From the NCBI GenBank assembly GCA_035500455.1, contig DATJXG010000455.1, positions 1 to 13,714 on the forward strand: a DNA stretch of 13,714 nucleotides, in the 5' to 3' direction. The translations under genes and the position numbers were made by a program. The stretch is from DATJXG01 sp035500455 (GTDB lineage Bacteria > Acidobacteriota > Terriglobia > Terriglobales > Acidobacteriaceae). Position 1 is the stretch's first letter; the number at the start of each line of letters is the position of its first letter. The notes under the pieces are model-generated. The model was not told the origin of the DNA and ran no database searches. It saw only the letters and a program-made list of their open reading frames with translations. This document shows, in pieces, positions 1 to 6,621 of this stretch.

Positions 1-196
1 CGTTTCTGTGTGCGCAATTTCGCCCTAGATTCGGCCGCAACCGCGCATTCCACTTGGGCACGCGCGTCGCGGCGCAGATACTTTCCGAAGCCGATTATAG
101 CGCGAGGCTGGTAGCGGCTCCATAGCACGAATGAGTCATCCGTGTGACGAACGTTCCGGCTCGACCGGAATAATGCTTCCAGGTACCCATGAGCAT
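1..196. other. No convincing gene; end of phaR region
   Basis: This stretch lies beyond the 3' end of the minus-strand phaR gene. Two plus-strand frames stay open from the window edge. One runs to a TAG at 123-125 and would give about 40 residues ending in ...SARLVAAP; the other runs to about position 114. Neither shows a recognisable domain, and third-position G+C does not favour one clearly. On the minus strand there is a perfect -10-like TATAAT (95-100) but no good -35 partner. A convergent gene tail from the left is possible but not supported enough to call. Confidence 0.4.
154..170 (-). terminator. Possible terminator hairpin downstream of phaR
   Basis: TTCCGG (154-159) and CCGGAA (165-170) form a perfect 6-bp stem with a 5-base loop, about 27 bases past the phaR stop codon. 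No T-tract follows it in the phaR direction, so it is not a classical intrinsic terminator. It may be a transcript-end stem or chance. Confidence 0.3.
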
Positions 197-724
197 CTAG
201 CGTTTCGCCTTTCTGGTGCGCCGCTTTCCTCCAACACCCTTTTCAAGCCGCGCCTCGAGTTCCGCCACACGCTGGCGCAGGGCGTCGAGTTCCGGCTCAG
301 GCTTGGTGCTGGGCGGTGGCGGGCCACCCAGAAACTGCTTCATCATCTCGACCGGCGACAGGATGGCGGACTGCACTTCGCCCAGGCGGCTCTGTACTGC
401 GTCCTGCACCTTCTGATAGGTGTCAAACGCGGATTTCAGATACCACATGATGAACTCCTGCCGCACTTCGTCGGAGGCCACGATGAGCTGGCGAAGCAGT
501 TCGAGCGGCAGGCCGGTGGGCTTGTCCTTGGCATCCTCGGTGATGATCTGCGTCAGGGTGACACGGGTCAGATCCTGGCCGGTTTTTGCGTCCACCACCT
601 TGACGTCCTTGCCTTCGCGAATCAGCGCGGCAATGTCGTCGAGATTGATGTAGCGGCTGGCGGCGGTATCGTAGAGCCGCCGGTTACCGTATTTTTTGAT
701 AATGACAGGGGACGATATGGCCAT
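197..724 (-). CDS. phaR: Polyhydroxyalkanoate synthesis repressor PhaR
   Basis: A 175-residue cytoplasmic DNA-binding protein of the PhaR family, which represses phasin and PHA genes and is released when it binds PHA granules. Residues about 8-67 match the PHB-accumulation N-terminal DNA-binding domain: the family signature KKYGNRRLYDT at 10-20, then SRYINLDDIAALI and VVDAKTGQDLT. Residues 73-110 (LPLELLRQLI...FIMWYLKSAFDTYQ) match the second PHB-accumulation domain. A proline linker (135-144) precedes a short coiled-coil helix (145-162) and a basic tail, KRRTRKAKR. The length is typical of the family. The start is the only sensible ATG, although the ribosome binding site (GGATC) is weak. It is divergent from a phasin-like gene, the classical target of PhaR. 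Fatty acids or other storage lipids could serve as the inducing surface here, because no PHA synthase is seen; that part is inference. Confidence 0.93.
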   Translation of the reverse strand: MAISSPVIIKKYGNRRLYDTAASRYINLDDIAALIREGKDVKVVDAKTGQDLTRVTLTQIITEDAKDKPTGLPLELLRQLIVASDEVRQEFIMWYLKSAFDTYQKVQDAVQSRLGEVQSAILSPVEMMKQFLGGPPPPSTKPEPELDALRQRVAELEARLEKGVGGKRRTRKAKR

Positions 725-906
725 GTTGTGATCCGGCTACGCTCCGCGGTTTCAGCAGTCCTTTTCTTTTCGTCCTTTGCGGTTAAGGTCTGGGTTCCAG
801 CTGAGGTGAAAGTCCTGTGACTGGCACGCAGCGTAAAGGTGGCAGGCCCAGTCTCATCGAACCTGGCGCCGCCGCCGGTGCAAAAGCCTCTATGTTGCTA
901 TGCACA

Positions 907-924
907 AAGCAATAATAATTGCTT
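907..924. promoter_or_regulatory. 18-bp palindrome overlapping the phasin -35 box
   Basis: AAGCAAT (907-913), a 4-base centre AATA, and ATTGCTT (918-924) form a perfect inverted repeat with 7-base arms. Its right edge overlaps the first two bases of the TTGACA -35 box of the phasin promoter. A further TTGC lies at 895-898. The position suits a repressor operator; PhaR encoded next door is the obvious candidate, but that is inference. Confidence 0.55.
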
Positions 925-941
925 GACACAACTCCTGTCGA
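912..941 (-). promoter_or_regulatory. Candidate phaR promoter
   Basis: On the minus strand TCGACA (936-941) is followed after 18 bases by TATTAT (912-917), each one mismatch from the sigma70 consensus. It overlaps the phasin promoter back to back and lies within the 907-924 palindrome, so one bound repressor could block both directions. It is weaker evidence than the phasin promoter and implies a long leader. Confidence 0.35.
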
Positions 942-951
942 GTCGTATATT
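923..951 (+). promoter_or_regulatory. Sigma70-type promoter of the phasin-like gene
   Basis: A perfect TTGACA -35 box (923-928), a 17-base spacer, and TATATT (946-951), one mismatch from the -10 consensus. Transcription would start near 957-959, leaving a leader of about 30 bases before the ATG at 988. This is the strongest promoter I can see in the window, in keeping with phasins usually being abundant proteins. Confidence 0.8.
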
Positions 952-960
952 TAAGCCGAT

Positions 961-973
961 GCTGCAGTGCAGC
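961..973. promoter_or_regulatory. PhaR operator-like site CTGC-N3-GCAG
   Basis: GCTGCA-G-TGCAGC is a perfect 13-base palindrome just after the predicted transcription start. Its core, CTGCAGTGCAG (962-972), fits the TGC-rich CTGC-N3-GCAG pattern that I recall being described for PhaR of Paracoccus denitrificans at its phasin promoter. Binding here would block initiation or early elongation, which fits the gene pair. Binding itself is inferred. Confidence 0.6.
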
Positions 974-977
974 AATC

Positions 978-982
978 GGAGG
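978..982 (+). promoter_or_regulatory. Ribosome binding site deciding the phasin start
   Basis: GGAGG lies 5 bases before the ATG at 988. An in-frame GTG at 967 exists, but it has no upstream ribosome binding site and would place GGAGG inside the coding region, so ATG 988 is chosen. Confidence 0.85.
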
Positions 983-987
983 CTTTT

Positions 988-1914
988 ATGCCAGCAGCCA
1001 CAAAGACCGAAACCTCCCGGACTCATAGCAGGGAGTCGTCTTTTGTATCCATCCTATCGGGTTGGGCCCAGCAGGGCGTACAGAGTTTTTTTGCCACCCA
1101 GCGCATCCTGTTGGATCTTGCCATGCGGCAGAATGCGAACGTTATGCATGCCCTGCGGCAACAACTGACTGACCCGCATCACTCTCCCACCGCCATTCTC
1201 AGCGAGGTGGCCGGGGAGGGGATGACGAACTTCATTGAAGGACAAAAAGTGCTTCTCGATCTGGGGAAGCAACAGCATGAAATTCTTATGACCGCCGTCC
1301 AGGAACGGGTTGGAGACTGGCCTGCTGCTCAAGCCATGACCGACCTGCTGCGCCGCAGCGTGGACACGTTCATCCATATGCAGGAAGAGTTCCTGAAAAT
1401 CGCCGGCAAACAGACCCATTCCTGGGTCGAGGCCGCCAAAACCGGGAAGCCCTACGAACCCGAGCATGTGCTGGGCCTGGCCCGCGAGGGAATGGAGAAC
1501 TTCGTCAAAGCCCAGAAGCAGTTCCTGGAGGTCATCGCCGAGGAGACTGCCAGAGCCACCGGCGGCAGGAAAGCCAACGGGGCGGTCCGGAAAGTCAAGA
1601 AATCCGAACTGTCGGAACTGGCGCGGCAGGCTACGGAGTCGTTGATCGACGCTCAGAAGCGGCTGGTGGACATTGCCGGAAAACAGATGAACACCGGCGT
1701 CAAGACCGTGGGCAAAGGCCTGGAAGTGTTGCGGCCGTTTCCTTTCCTGCCCCTGGCTGAGATGACCCGGGAAGGCGTGAAGAGCTATGTGGACGCCCAG
1801 AAGGCATTGATGGATGTCATGGTCAAGCCGGGGGGCGAGCACAGGCACGCAGACAAACCGGAACGGCGTACGAAACGGGGCAAGAAGGGAATGGCGGCAG
1901 CGGCGGTCGCGTAA
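988..1914 (+). CDS. Phasin-like granule protein with six helical repeats
   Basis: A 308-residue, soluble, mostly helical protein without signal peptide or membrane segment. It resembles phasins, the amphipathic proteins that coat PHA or lipid granules. It contains six copies of a 22-residue core, at residues 27-48, 75-96, 121-142, 165-186, 212-233 and 260-281. The pattern is roughly (A/T)RxGMxxFxxAQKxLLDIxxKQ, with one invariant glutamine in every copy (Q38, Q86, Q132, Q176, Q223, Q271). The spacing of 44-48 residues suggests one helical hairpin per repeat. Ordinary phasins have a single such domain. A basic linker (RKVKK, 201-205) lies between copies 4 and 5, and the C-terminus is basic then alanine-rich (KPERRTKRGKK...AAAAVA). 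Divergent phaR and an operator-like site in its leader support a phasin role. The six-copy architecture is unfamiliar to me. Confidence 0.8.
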   Translation: MPAATKTETSRTHSRESSFVSILSGWAQQGVQSFFATQRILLDLAMRQNANVMHALRQQLTDPHHSPTAILSEVAGEGMTNFIEGQKVLLDLGKQQHEILMTAVQERVGDWPAAQAMTDLLRRSVDTFIHMQEEFLKIAGKQTHSWVEAAKTGKPYEPEHVLGLAREGMENFVKAQKQFLEVIAEETARATGGRKANGAVRKVKKSELSELARQATESLIDAQKRLVDIAGKQMNTGVKTVGKGLEVLRPFPFLPLAEMTREGVKSYVDAQKALMDVMVKPGGEHRHADKPERRTKRGKKGMAAAAVA

Positions 1915-2129
1915 TCACGACAGTAGCTGGCGCTGCCATCTTGAGCGGGGTGCGGCTCGCGCAGCGGCGTGGCCGCAACTGAGTCGAAGGAATTCTGTTC
2001 GGCCTGCTTTTCAGACCGTCCACCAGCGTCCTGTGGAACAGGCCCGGCTTCACCCGTGTAAACCAGCACGGCGGAAATATCACAGTGAGGTCGGGGTAAG
2101 ACCGGGCGCGGAGATGGGTTCTTCGGCTC

Positions 2130-2160
2130 AGCAACCACTTCGCTTGGCGAAGTGGTTGCT
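2130..2160. repeat. Perfect 14-bp hairpin (hairpin A)
   Basis: AGCAACCACTTCGC (2130-2143), loop TTG, and GCGAAGTGGTTGCT (2147-2160) pair perfectly over 14 bp. There is no T-tract on either side, so it is not a standard intrinsic terminator. It may slow exonucleases at the phasin mRNA end, be part of a dispersed palindromic repeat, or act with hairpin B as an RNA switch. Confidence 0.85.
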
Positions 2161-2175
2161 CCGCTTGGGAGCAAC
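2155..2175. repeat. Alternative 8-bp hairpin (hairpin B)
   Basis: GTTGCTCC (2155-2162), loop GCTTG, and GGAGCAAC (2168-2175) pair perfectly. The first arm reuses GTTGCT, the end of hairpin A, so A and B cannot form at the same time. Both loops derive from a repeated CGCTTGG, suggesting a local duplication. Confidence 0.75.
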
Positions 2176-2263
2176 AGTCAAATCACAAACTGACAATCCC
2201 GGGCCGAGTATCGCGCCAGCGAACCTGGCCAGCGGACGCAGCTTATCCATCGCGAGGCGCACC

Positions 2264-3877
2264 ATGAACATTCCACTTACTCCCATTCGTTTCCTGCGCT
2301 ATGCCCGTGAGCAATTTCCCGAGAAAGTCGGAGTTGTGTGCGGCGACCAGCGCTTCAGCTACGCAGAATTTGCCGACCGGGCATCGCGCCTGGCGGGCGC
2401 GCTCCTCGCCGGCGGGGCAGAACCGGGTGACCGGGTGGCGTTCTTAAGCACCAACTGTCATCGCCTGCTGGAAGCCTATTATGGGGTCCTGGAAGCCGGC
2501 TGCGTGCTGCTCCCATTGAACGTCCGTCTTTCCCCGAAGGAGCTGGCTTACGTCTTAACTGACGCTCAGGCAAAATTCCTGTTCGTAGAGTCCACGTTTT
2601 TGCCGCTGGCGGAGCCGCTTCGCGCCGCCACCCCGTCGATCGAGGCCTGTTTTCTTCTGGATGGCCGGCCGGATGCCGGCTGGCTGGTGCCGCAGAGTTA
2701 TGACGACCTGCTCTCGGCGTCGGCGCCATACCAATGCGACTTCACCGGAATCGACGAAGACTCGGTCGCCGAACTCTTCTACACCAGCGGCACCAGCGAT
2801 CGGCCCAAGGGGGTGACGCTTACTCATCGCAATGTGTACCTGCATGCGTTGTCTGTCATTGCGGCGGGACAAACCACCGCCACCAGCTTCGGACAAACCT
2901 CTTGCCAATCCGTGCTGCTGCACACCATTCCCCTGTTTCATGCCAACGGTTGGGGCGCGGCTCACGTCATCACCGTGGTTGGCGGCACACATGTCATGCT
3001 TCATCATTTTCATCCGGTAGAGGTTTTCCGCCTGATCGAGCGGGAACGCGTGACTGGCTGCGCCATGGTGCCGACCATGATCTCCGCCCTGGTGCATTCT
3101 CCCGAGCGTTCCAAGCATGACTTGAGCAGCCTGCAAGCCATCATCGTAGGGGGCGCCGCTTCCTCTCCTACACTGGTAAAGGAAGTAGAGGAAAACCTTG
3201 GTTGTGCCTGTTTCTCCGGATATGGTCTCACCGAGACCAGCCCGATTCTCGCCATTTCGGCGATGAAATCGGGTCTGGGGTGGGGAGGAGATCAGCGCTA
3301 TGCCGGCCAGGCTATGACCGGCTTTGCTGTTCCCGGCGTACAACTTCGCGTGGTGGACGCGAGCGGGCAGGATGTCGCGCACGATGGAGCTGCCATTGGC
3401 GAAATCCTGGCCCGGGGAGACGCCGTTATGGAGAGCTACTGGCGCCAGCCCGAGGCTACCCGCGCCGCGATGGAAGGGGGATGGTTCCACACCGGGGATG
3501 TAGCCACTGTGGACCGGCACAACTACATTCACATTGTTGACCGCAAGAAGGACATCATCGTCAGCGGCGGCGAAAACGTCTCTTCCCTCCAAGTGGAGAA
3601 GGTACTGCTCTCACATCCGGGCGTGTACGAGGCCGTCGTCATTCCGGTTCCAGACGAGAAATGGGGAGAGGTACCCAAGGCGCTGATCGTTCTGAAGCCC
3701 GGATCCGAAGCGTCGGAAGAGGAGGTCATACAGTTCTGCCGCTCGCGCCTGGCACACTACAAATGTCCGCATTCGGTTGAGTTTGTCGAGAGCTTGCCAA
3801 AGTCCGGGACCGGCAAGGTCCTGAAGCGGGAGCTGCGGCAGAAGTATTGGGCCGCCCAGAACAGCGCGGTCTCTTAG
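2264..3877 (+). CDS. AMP-forming acyl-CoA synthetase (FadD-like)
   Basis: A 537-residue ANL-superfamily enzyme that activates a fatty acid to acyl-AMP and then acyl-CoA using ATP and CoA. The ATP-binding P-loop YTSGTSDRPKGV is at 173-184. GYGLTETSP (319-327) is the A5 motif. GWFHTGD (406-412) carries the ribose-binding Asp412, followed by the hinge DRKKDIIVSGGENVSS. PKSGTGK (512-518) supplies the catalytic Lys518. There is no signal peptide and the length is normal for medium/long-chain synthetases. ATG 2264 is chosen because GAGG precedes it by 6 bases and the family's N-terminus begins there (MNIPLTPIRFLRYA); the frame is open upstream to 1814 but that part is not protein-like. It lies 92 bases before an acyl-CoA dehydrogenase gene, suggesting joint work in fatty acid use. 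Chain length cannot be read from the sequence. Confidence 0.92.
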   Translation: MNIPLTPIRFLRYAREQFPEKVGVVCGDQRFSYAEFADRASRLAGALLAGGAEPGDRVAFLSTNCHRLLEAYYGVLEAGCVLLPLNVRLSPKELAYVLTDAQAKFLFVESTFLPLAEPLRAATPSIEACFLLDGRPDAGWLVPQSYDDLLSASAPYQCDFTGIDEDSVAELFYTSGTSDRPKGVTLTHRNVYLHALSVIAAGQTTATSFGQTSCQSVLLHTIPLFHANGWGAAHVITVVGGTHVMLHHFHPVEVFRLIERERVTGCAMVPTMISALVHSPERSKHDLSSLQAIIVGGAASSPTLVKEVEENLGCACFSGYGLTETSPILAISAMKSGLGWGGDQRYAGQAMTGFAVPGVQLRVVDASGQDVAHDGAAIGEILARGDAVMESYWRQPEATRAAMEGGWFHTGDVATVDRHNYIHIVDRKKDIIVSGGENVSSLQVEKVLLSHPGVYEAVVIPVPDEKWGEVPKALIVLKPGSEASEEEVIQFCRSRLAHYKCPHSVEFVESLPKSGTGKVLKRELRQKYWAAQNSAVS

Positions 3878-3969
3878 CCGCGCCAAGCGGCGGCCCCGGG
3901 GAGGGCATGGCTGCAGCCCTGCCCTTCCCGCTGGTTTTGTCATTCAACATTCGATTCGAGGTGAGTGCT

Positions 3970-5763
3970 ATGGCAACGCTTACAGGAATGCCCATAACCA
4001 AGGTCGCTGGCGGCGGTTTCCTGACTCAGGAACTCACGTCCAACGAGGTTTTCACTCCGGAAGATTTCACGGAACAGCACCTGCTGATAGCCCAGACAGC
4101 GGAGGAATTCGCCAACCAGGAAATCGTTTCGAGGATTGAAAGGATGGAGCACAAGGATTTTGCCGCCAATCGCGAACTGCTGAAGAAGGCAGGCGAACTC
4201 GGACTCAGCGGGGTGGACGTTCCCGAGCAGTACGGCGGCATGCAGATGGACAAGGTTACCTCTGCCCTGATCGCCGACCGCATCGCCAAGTATGGCGGCT
4301 TCAGCACCACCTGGGGAGCCCACACCTGCATCGGCACATTGCCGATCGTGTACTTCGGCTCGGAGGATCAAAAAAAGAAATACTTGCCCGGCCTGGCGAG
4401 CGGCCAAACGGTAGGCGCCTATGCGCTCTCCGAGTCCTCGTCGGGGTCGGATGCGCTCAACTGCCGGGCCCGGGCGACACTTTCCGCCGATGGCAAGTGT
4501 TACTTGCTGAACGGGGAAAAGATGTGGATCACCAACGCGGGCTTTGCCGATCTATTTATCGTGTTCGCCAAAGTGGATGGTGAAAAGTTCACCGCGTTCA
4601 TCGTCGAGCGCGGTTTCCCCGGCTTTGCCGTAGGCGCGGAAGAACACAAGATGGGCATTCGCGGCTCCTCCACTTGCCCGCTTATTCTCAATGATTGCAA
4701 AGTGCCGGTGGAGAACGTTCTGGGCGAAATCGGCAAGGGCCATCACATTGCATTTAACGTCCTCAACGTGGGCCGCTTCAAATTAGGGGCAGGATGCATA
4801 GGCGGAGCGCGCAACTCCATTGAGAACGCCGTGGCCTACGCCAGGCAGCGTAAGGCCTTTGGCAAAGTGATTGCCGACTTTGGACTGGTGCGCGAAAAAC
4901 TGGCCAATATGGCGGCAGGCATCTTCACCGGCGAGGCCATGGCCTATCGCACCGTGGGGATGATGGATGCGGCCATCGAGCAGCTTGGCGAACGCCATGA
5001 CGACATGGTCCAGGTCCGCAAAGTGATCGACGAATACGCCATCGAATGTTCGATTCTCAAGGTGTGGGGATCGGAACTCATCGGTTACGTGGTGGATGAG
5101 ACTGTGCAGATCTATGGCGGCTACGGCTTCGTGGAGGAATATCCCGCCGAGCGCGCCTATCGCGATGCCCGCATCAACCGCATCTTCGAAGGCACCAATG
5201 AAATCAATCGGCTGGTCATCACCGGGTTCCTGCTGAAACGGGCGATGTCCGGACAACTTCCCTTGATGCCGGCAATCAAGAAGCTGATGGATGAAGTGCT
5301 CTCCGGCGCGCGGGAAGATGGCGCGGAAGGCCTGCTCGCCGAGGAGCGGAAACTGGTGGCGGCAGCCAAGAAAATCGGCCTGTTCGCCGCTGGAGTTGCC
5401 ACGCAAAAATACATGCAGGCGATTCAGGACCAGCAGGAAATCATGGGCGCGATTGCGAACATGGTTATCGAGACCTATGCCATGGAATCCGCCGTGCTGC
5501 GTGCTCAGAAACTGGCTGCTCGCAACGGCGAGGCAGTGGCTGCCAACGCCATCGCCATGGCCCGCGTGTATATGGCGGGCGCGATGGAAAGAATCGAAAG
5601 CGCCGCAAAGACCGTAATCGCGGCCGCAGCCGAAGGTGACATGCTGCGGTCTCAGATGGCGATTCTGCGCCGGCTGTCGAAATATGAGCCGTTCAACACA
5701 ATTGCATTGCGGGAGAAGATTGCGCAGAAAGTGATTGAGAGCGGGAAGTACATGGCGATGTAG
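3970..5763 (+). CDS. Acyl-CoA dehydrogenase, VLCAD/ACAD9-like
   Basis: A 597-residue FAD enzyme for the alpha,beta-dehydrogenation of acyl-CoA, passing electrons to ETF. The order is a helical N-domain (LLIAQTAEEFANQEI...VPEQYGG), the middle beta-domain with the FAD/substrate signature YALSESSSGSDA and WITNAGFADLF, and a C-terminal helical domain with ARQRKAFGK and IYGGYGFVEEYPAERAYRDAR. The catalytic base is Glu407 in IFEGTNE, the position used by medium- and very-long-chain enzymes. About 180 residues follow, a C-terminal extension as in VLCAD and ACAD9 rather than the short 380-residue form. In those enzymes the extension helps membrane association. ATG 3970 has GAGGTGAG just upstream (3958-3965). 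The in-frame opening back to 3847 overlaps the synthetase end and is not protein-like. The membrane ETF:quinone oxidoreductase downstream in the window is its likely electron partner through ETF. Confidence 0.94.
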   Translation: MATLTGMPITKVAGGGFLTQELTSNEVFTPEDFTEQHLLIAQTAEEFANQEIVSRIERMEHKDFAANRELLKKAGELGLSGVDVPEQYGGMQMDKVTSALIADRIAKYGGFSTTWGAHTCIGTLPIVYFGSEDQKKKYLPGLASGQTVGAYALSESSSGSDALNCRARATLSADGKCYLLNGEKMWITNAGFADLFIVFAKVDGEKFTAFIVERGFPGFAVGAEEHKMGIRGSSTCPLILNDCKVPVENVLGEIGKGHHIAFNVLNVGRFKLGAGCIGGARNSIENAVAYARQRKAFGKVIADFGLVREKLANMAAGIFTGEAMAYRTVGMMDAAIEQLGERHDDMVQVRKVIDEYAIECSILKVWGSELIGYVVDETVQIYGGYGFVEEYPAERAYRDARINRIFEGTNEINRLVITGFLLKRAMSGQLPLMPAIKKLMDEVLSGAREDGAEGLLAEERKLVAAAKKIGLFAAGVATQKYMQAIQDQQEIMGAIANMVIETYAMESAVLRAQKLAARNGEAVAANAIAMARVYMAGAMERIESAAKTVIAAAAEGDMLRSQMAILRRLSKYEPFNTIALREKIAQKVIESGKYMAM

Positions 5764-5980
5764 TGCGGACCGGGGGCAAGCCAGGCATGGCGAAGCCCGT
5801 AGGCTGAGGTTACCGAATCAGGCTACAGCCTCCAGGCGAGCCACATCCGAGCGCCGTCATCGGCGGCATAAGTGAACGACTGGTGGAAGCAAGGTTCGCA
5901 GAACAGTTGATTCCCCCAGCTCAAGGCTTAGTCGCCGCAGCACGCCCATCCTCAAGTGAAAGGAGCGGACCAGATACTCC
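5764..5980. other. Convergent spacer, no gene
   Basis: The acyl-CoA dehydrogenase gene (plus) and the ferritin-like gene (minus) converge on these 217 bases. I see no strong terminator hairpin, only a tiny AGGCT/AGCCT repeat around 5820-5831. A minus-strand frame at 5823-5948 reads like a small CxxC zinc ribbon but is broken by stop codons; it is discussed under the rejected items. Confidence 0.5.
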
Positions 5981-6436
5981 TTAGCCGGCAATCGTGATCA
6001 GTTCAGGAAACGAAGCGCTCCTGACCTCCACAGCTGCTTGCAGGTCACGAACGTGCTCCTCTTCCATCACCAGAATGTCTTGCAAGACTCTCGCCAGGCC
6101 GAACTCGCCGATCTCCATCGCCGACCGGATCCGCACTTTGTAATGCGCGACTGCCGATTTTTCTCCGTCCAAGTCCTCTCTTAGCATCTCTTCGGAACCT
6201 TCCGAGGTCTTGACCGGCCCGACTTGCACAGTAGGGCGTCCGCCCAGAAAAGCTACCTGTTCGGCCAAGGTTGTGGCATGCTGCATCTCCTCCGTGGCGT
6301 GCTTCAATAACTCGGCTTGCACGGCGACGAAGCGTGCCCCGCTGATCAGGGAAGCATGATTGATGTACTGGATCGCGCTGGCAAACTCGTCAGCGATGTC
6401 CTCATTGAGTGCCTGGATCAATTCCGCCTTGTTCAT
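5981..6436 (-). CDS. Ferritin-like diiron protein (bacterioferritin family)
   Basis: A 151-residue four-helix-bundle protein of the ferritin-like superfamily, close in style to bacterioferritin/DUF892-like proteins. Ligand pattern: Glu17 (IADEFASAIQY), Glu50 and His53 (EExxH, helix 2), Glu92 (GEKSAVAHYK, helix 3), Glu125 and His128 (EEEHVRDL, helix 4), the full set for a dinuclear iron site. Known relatives store iron or oxidise Fe(II) with O2 or peroxide. The protein is cytoplasmic, with no signal peptide. The start at 6436 is chosen because AAGGAGA lies 5 bases upstream; a longer in-frame start at 6502 would include that ribosome binding site in the coding region. It is divergent from the small membrane protein gene and may share the CRP-like site region. 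Whether it is a true storage cage or a small oxidase-like protein cannot be told from the sequence. Confidence 0.85.
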   Translation of the reverse strand: MNKAELIQALNEDIADEFASAIQYINHASLISGARFVAVQAELLKHATEEMQHATTLAEQVAFLGGRPTVQVGPVKTSEGSEEMLREDLDGEKSAVAHYKVRIRSAMEIGEFGLARVLQDILVMEEEHVRDLQAAVEVRSASFPELITIAG

Positions 6437-6440
6437 AAAA

Positions 6441-6447
6441 TCTCCTT
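6441..6447 (-). promoter_or_regulatory. Ribosome binding site deciding the ferritin start
   Basis: AAGGAGA on the minus strand lies 4-5 bases before ATG 6436, a near-perfect Shine-Dalgarno sequence. It rules out the upstream in-frame start at 6502. Confidence 0.85.
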
Positions 6448-6621
6448 CTTGATGAGCAACGATTACGCTCGCCGTACAGAGCGGTTCAGTGATGAGGGTC
6501 ACGAGGACGAGTGGCGGGCATCACCTCCGGGTTGTATCAGAGACAAGCCATCACCCAACGACATCCTGACCTGAAGTGAAGCGGCGCCGTTGCGCGTCGC
6601 CATGAGGCCGAATCTCTTTCC

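Larger units (their letters stand above)
725..987. promoter_or_regulatory. Divergent phaR / phasin control region
   Basis: This 263-base spacer separates two divergent genes. The half near the phasin gene is rich in signals: the phasin promoter, a palindrome over its -35 box, and a TGC-rich operator-like site, each listed separately. The half near phaR (725-890) shows no clear element. If the minus-strand promoter at 912-941 is real, phaR has an untranslated leader of about 180 bases. Confidence 0.7.
1915..2263. other. 349-base spacer with inverted repeats, no gene
   Basis: No reading frame here looks coding. The frame leading into the synthetase gene stays open back to 1814, but its translation is arginine- and serine-rich low-quality sequence with no homology I recognise. 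The spacer holds a 6-bp inverted repeat (TGCGGC 1951-1956 / GCCGCA 1972-1977), a small CCTGT/ACAGG hairpin (2030-2042), and the strong double hairpin at 2130-2175. I see no clear promoter for the downstream gene. Confidence 0.65.

Noticed and set aside
95..100. Minus-strand TATAAT as a promoter for a gene left of the window
   Set aside because: The -10 match is perfect, but no acceptable -35 lies 16-18 bases upstream and no start codon with a ribosome binding site follows inside the window.
1066..1830. Phasin repeats as a DNA tandem repeat
   Set aside because: The periodicity is in the protein only; the nucleotide copies have diverged too far to be a DNA-level repeat.
2080..2088. TCACAGTGA palindrome as a second CRP-type site
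   Set aside because: The half-sites are in the wrong order and spacing for TGTGA-N6-TCACA, and a 9-base palindrome is expected by chance.
1814..2263. Open frame extending the acyl-CoA synthetase N-terminus by up to 150 residues
   Set aside because: The translation is Arg/Ser-rich without family similarity, overlaps the end of the phasin gene, and the family N-terminus with a ribosome binding site begins at 2264.
2555..3592. 345-residue open frame on the minus strand
   Set aside because: It is antisense to the acyl-CoA synthetase, whose motifs are all in place on the plus strand; it is an effect of high G+C at codon third positions.
3847..3969. 41-residue N-terminal extension of the acyl-CoA dehydrogenase
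   Set aside because: It overlaps the end of the synthetase gene, reads as low-complexity sequence, and ATG 3970 has a good ribosome binding site.
5823..5948. Minus-strand stretch reading like a CxxC zinc ribbon (FCEPCF, preceded by CCGD)
   Set aside because: It is interrupted by stop codons between and before the cysteine pairs and has no start or ribosome binding site. It could be a relic of a small gene, but the evidence is too thin to call a pseudogene.
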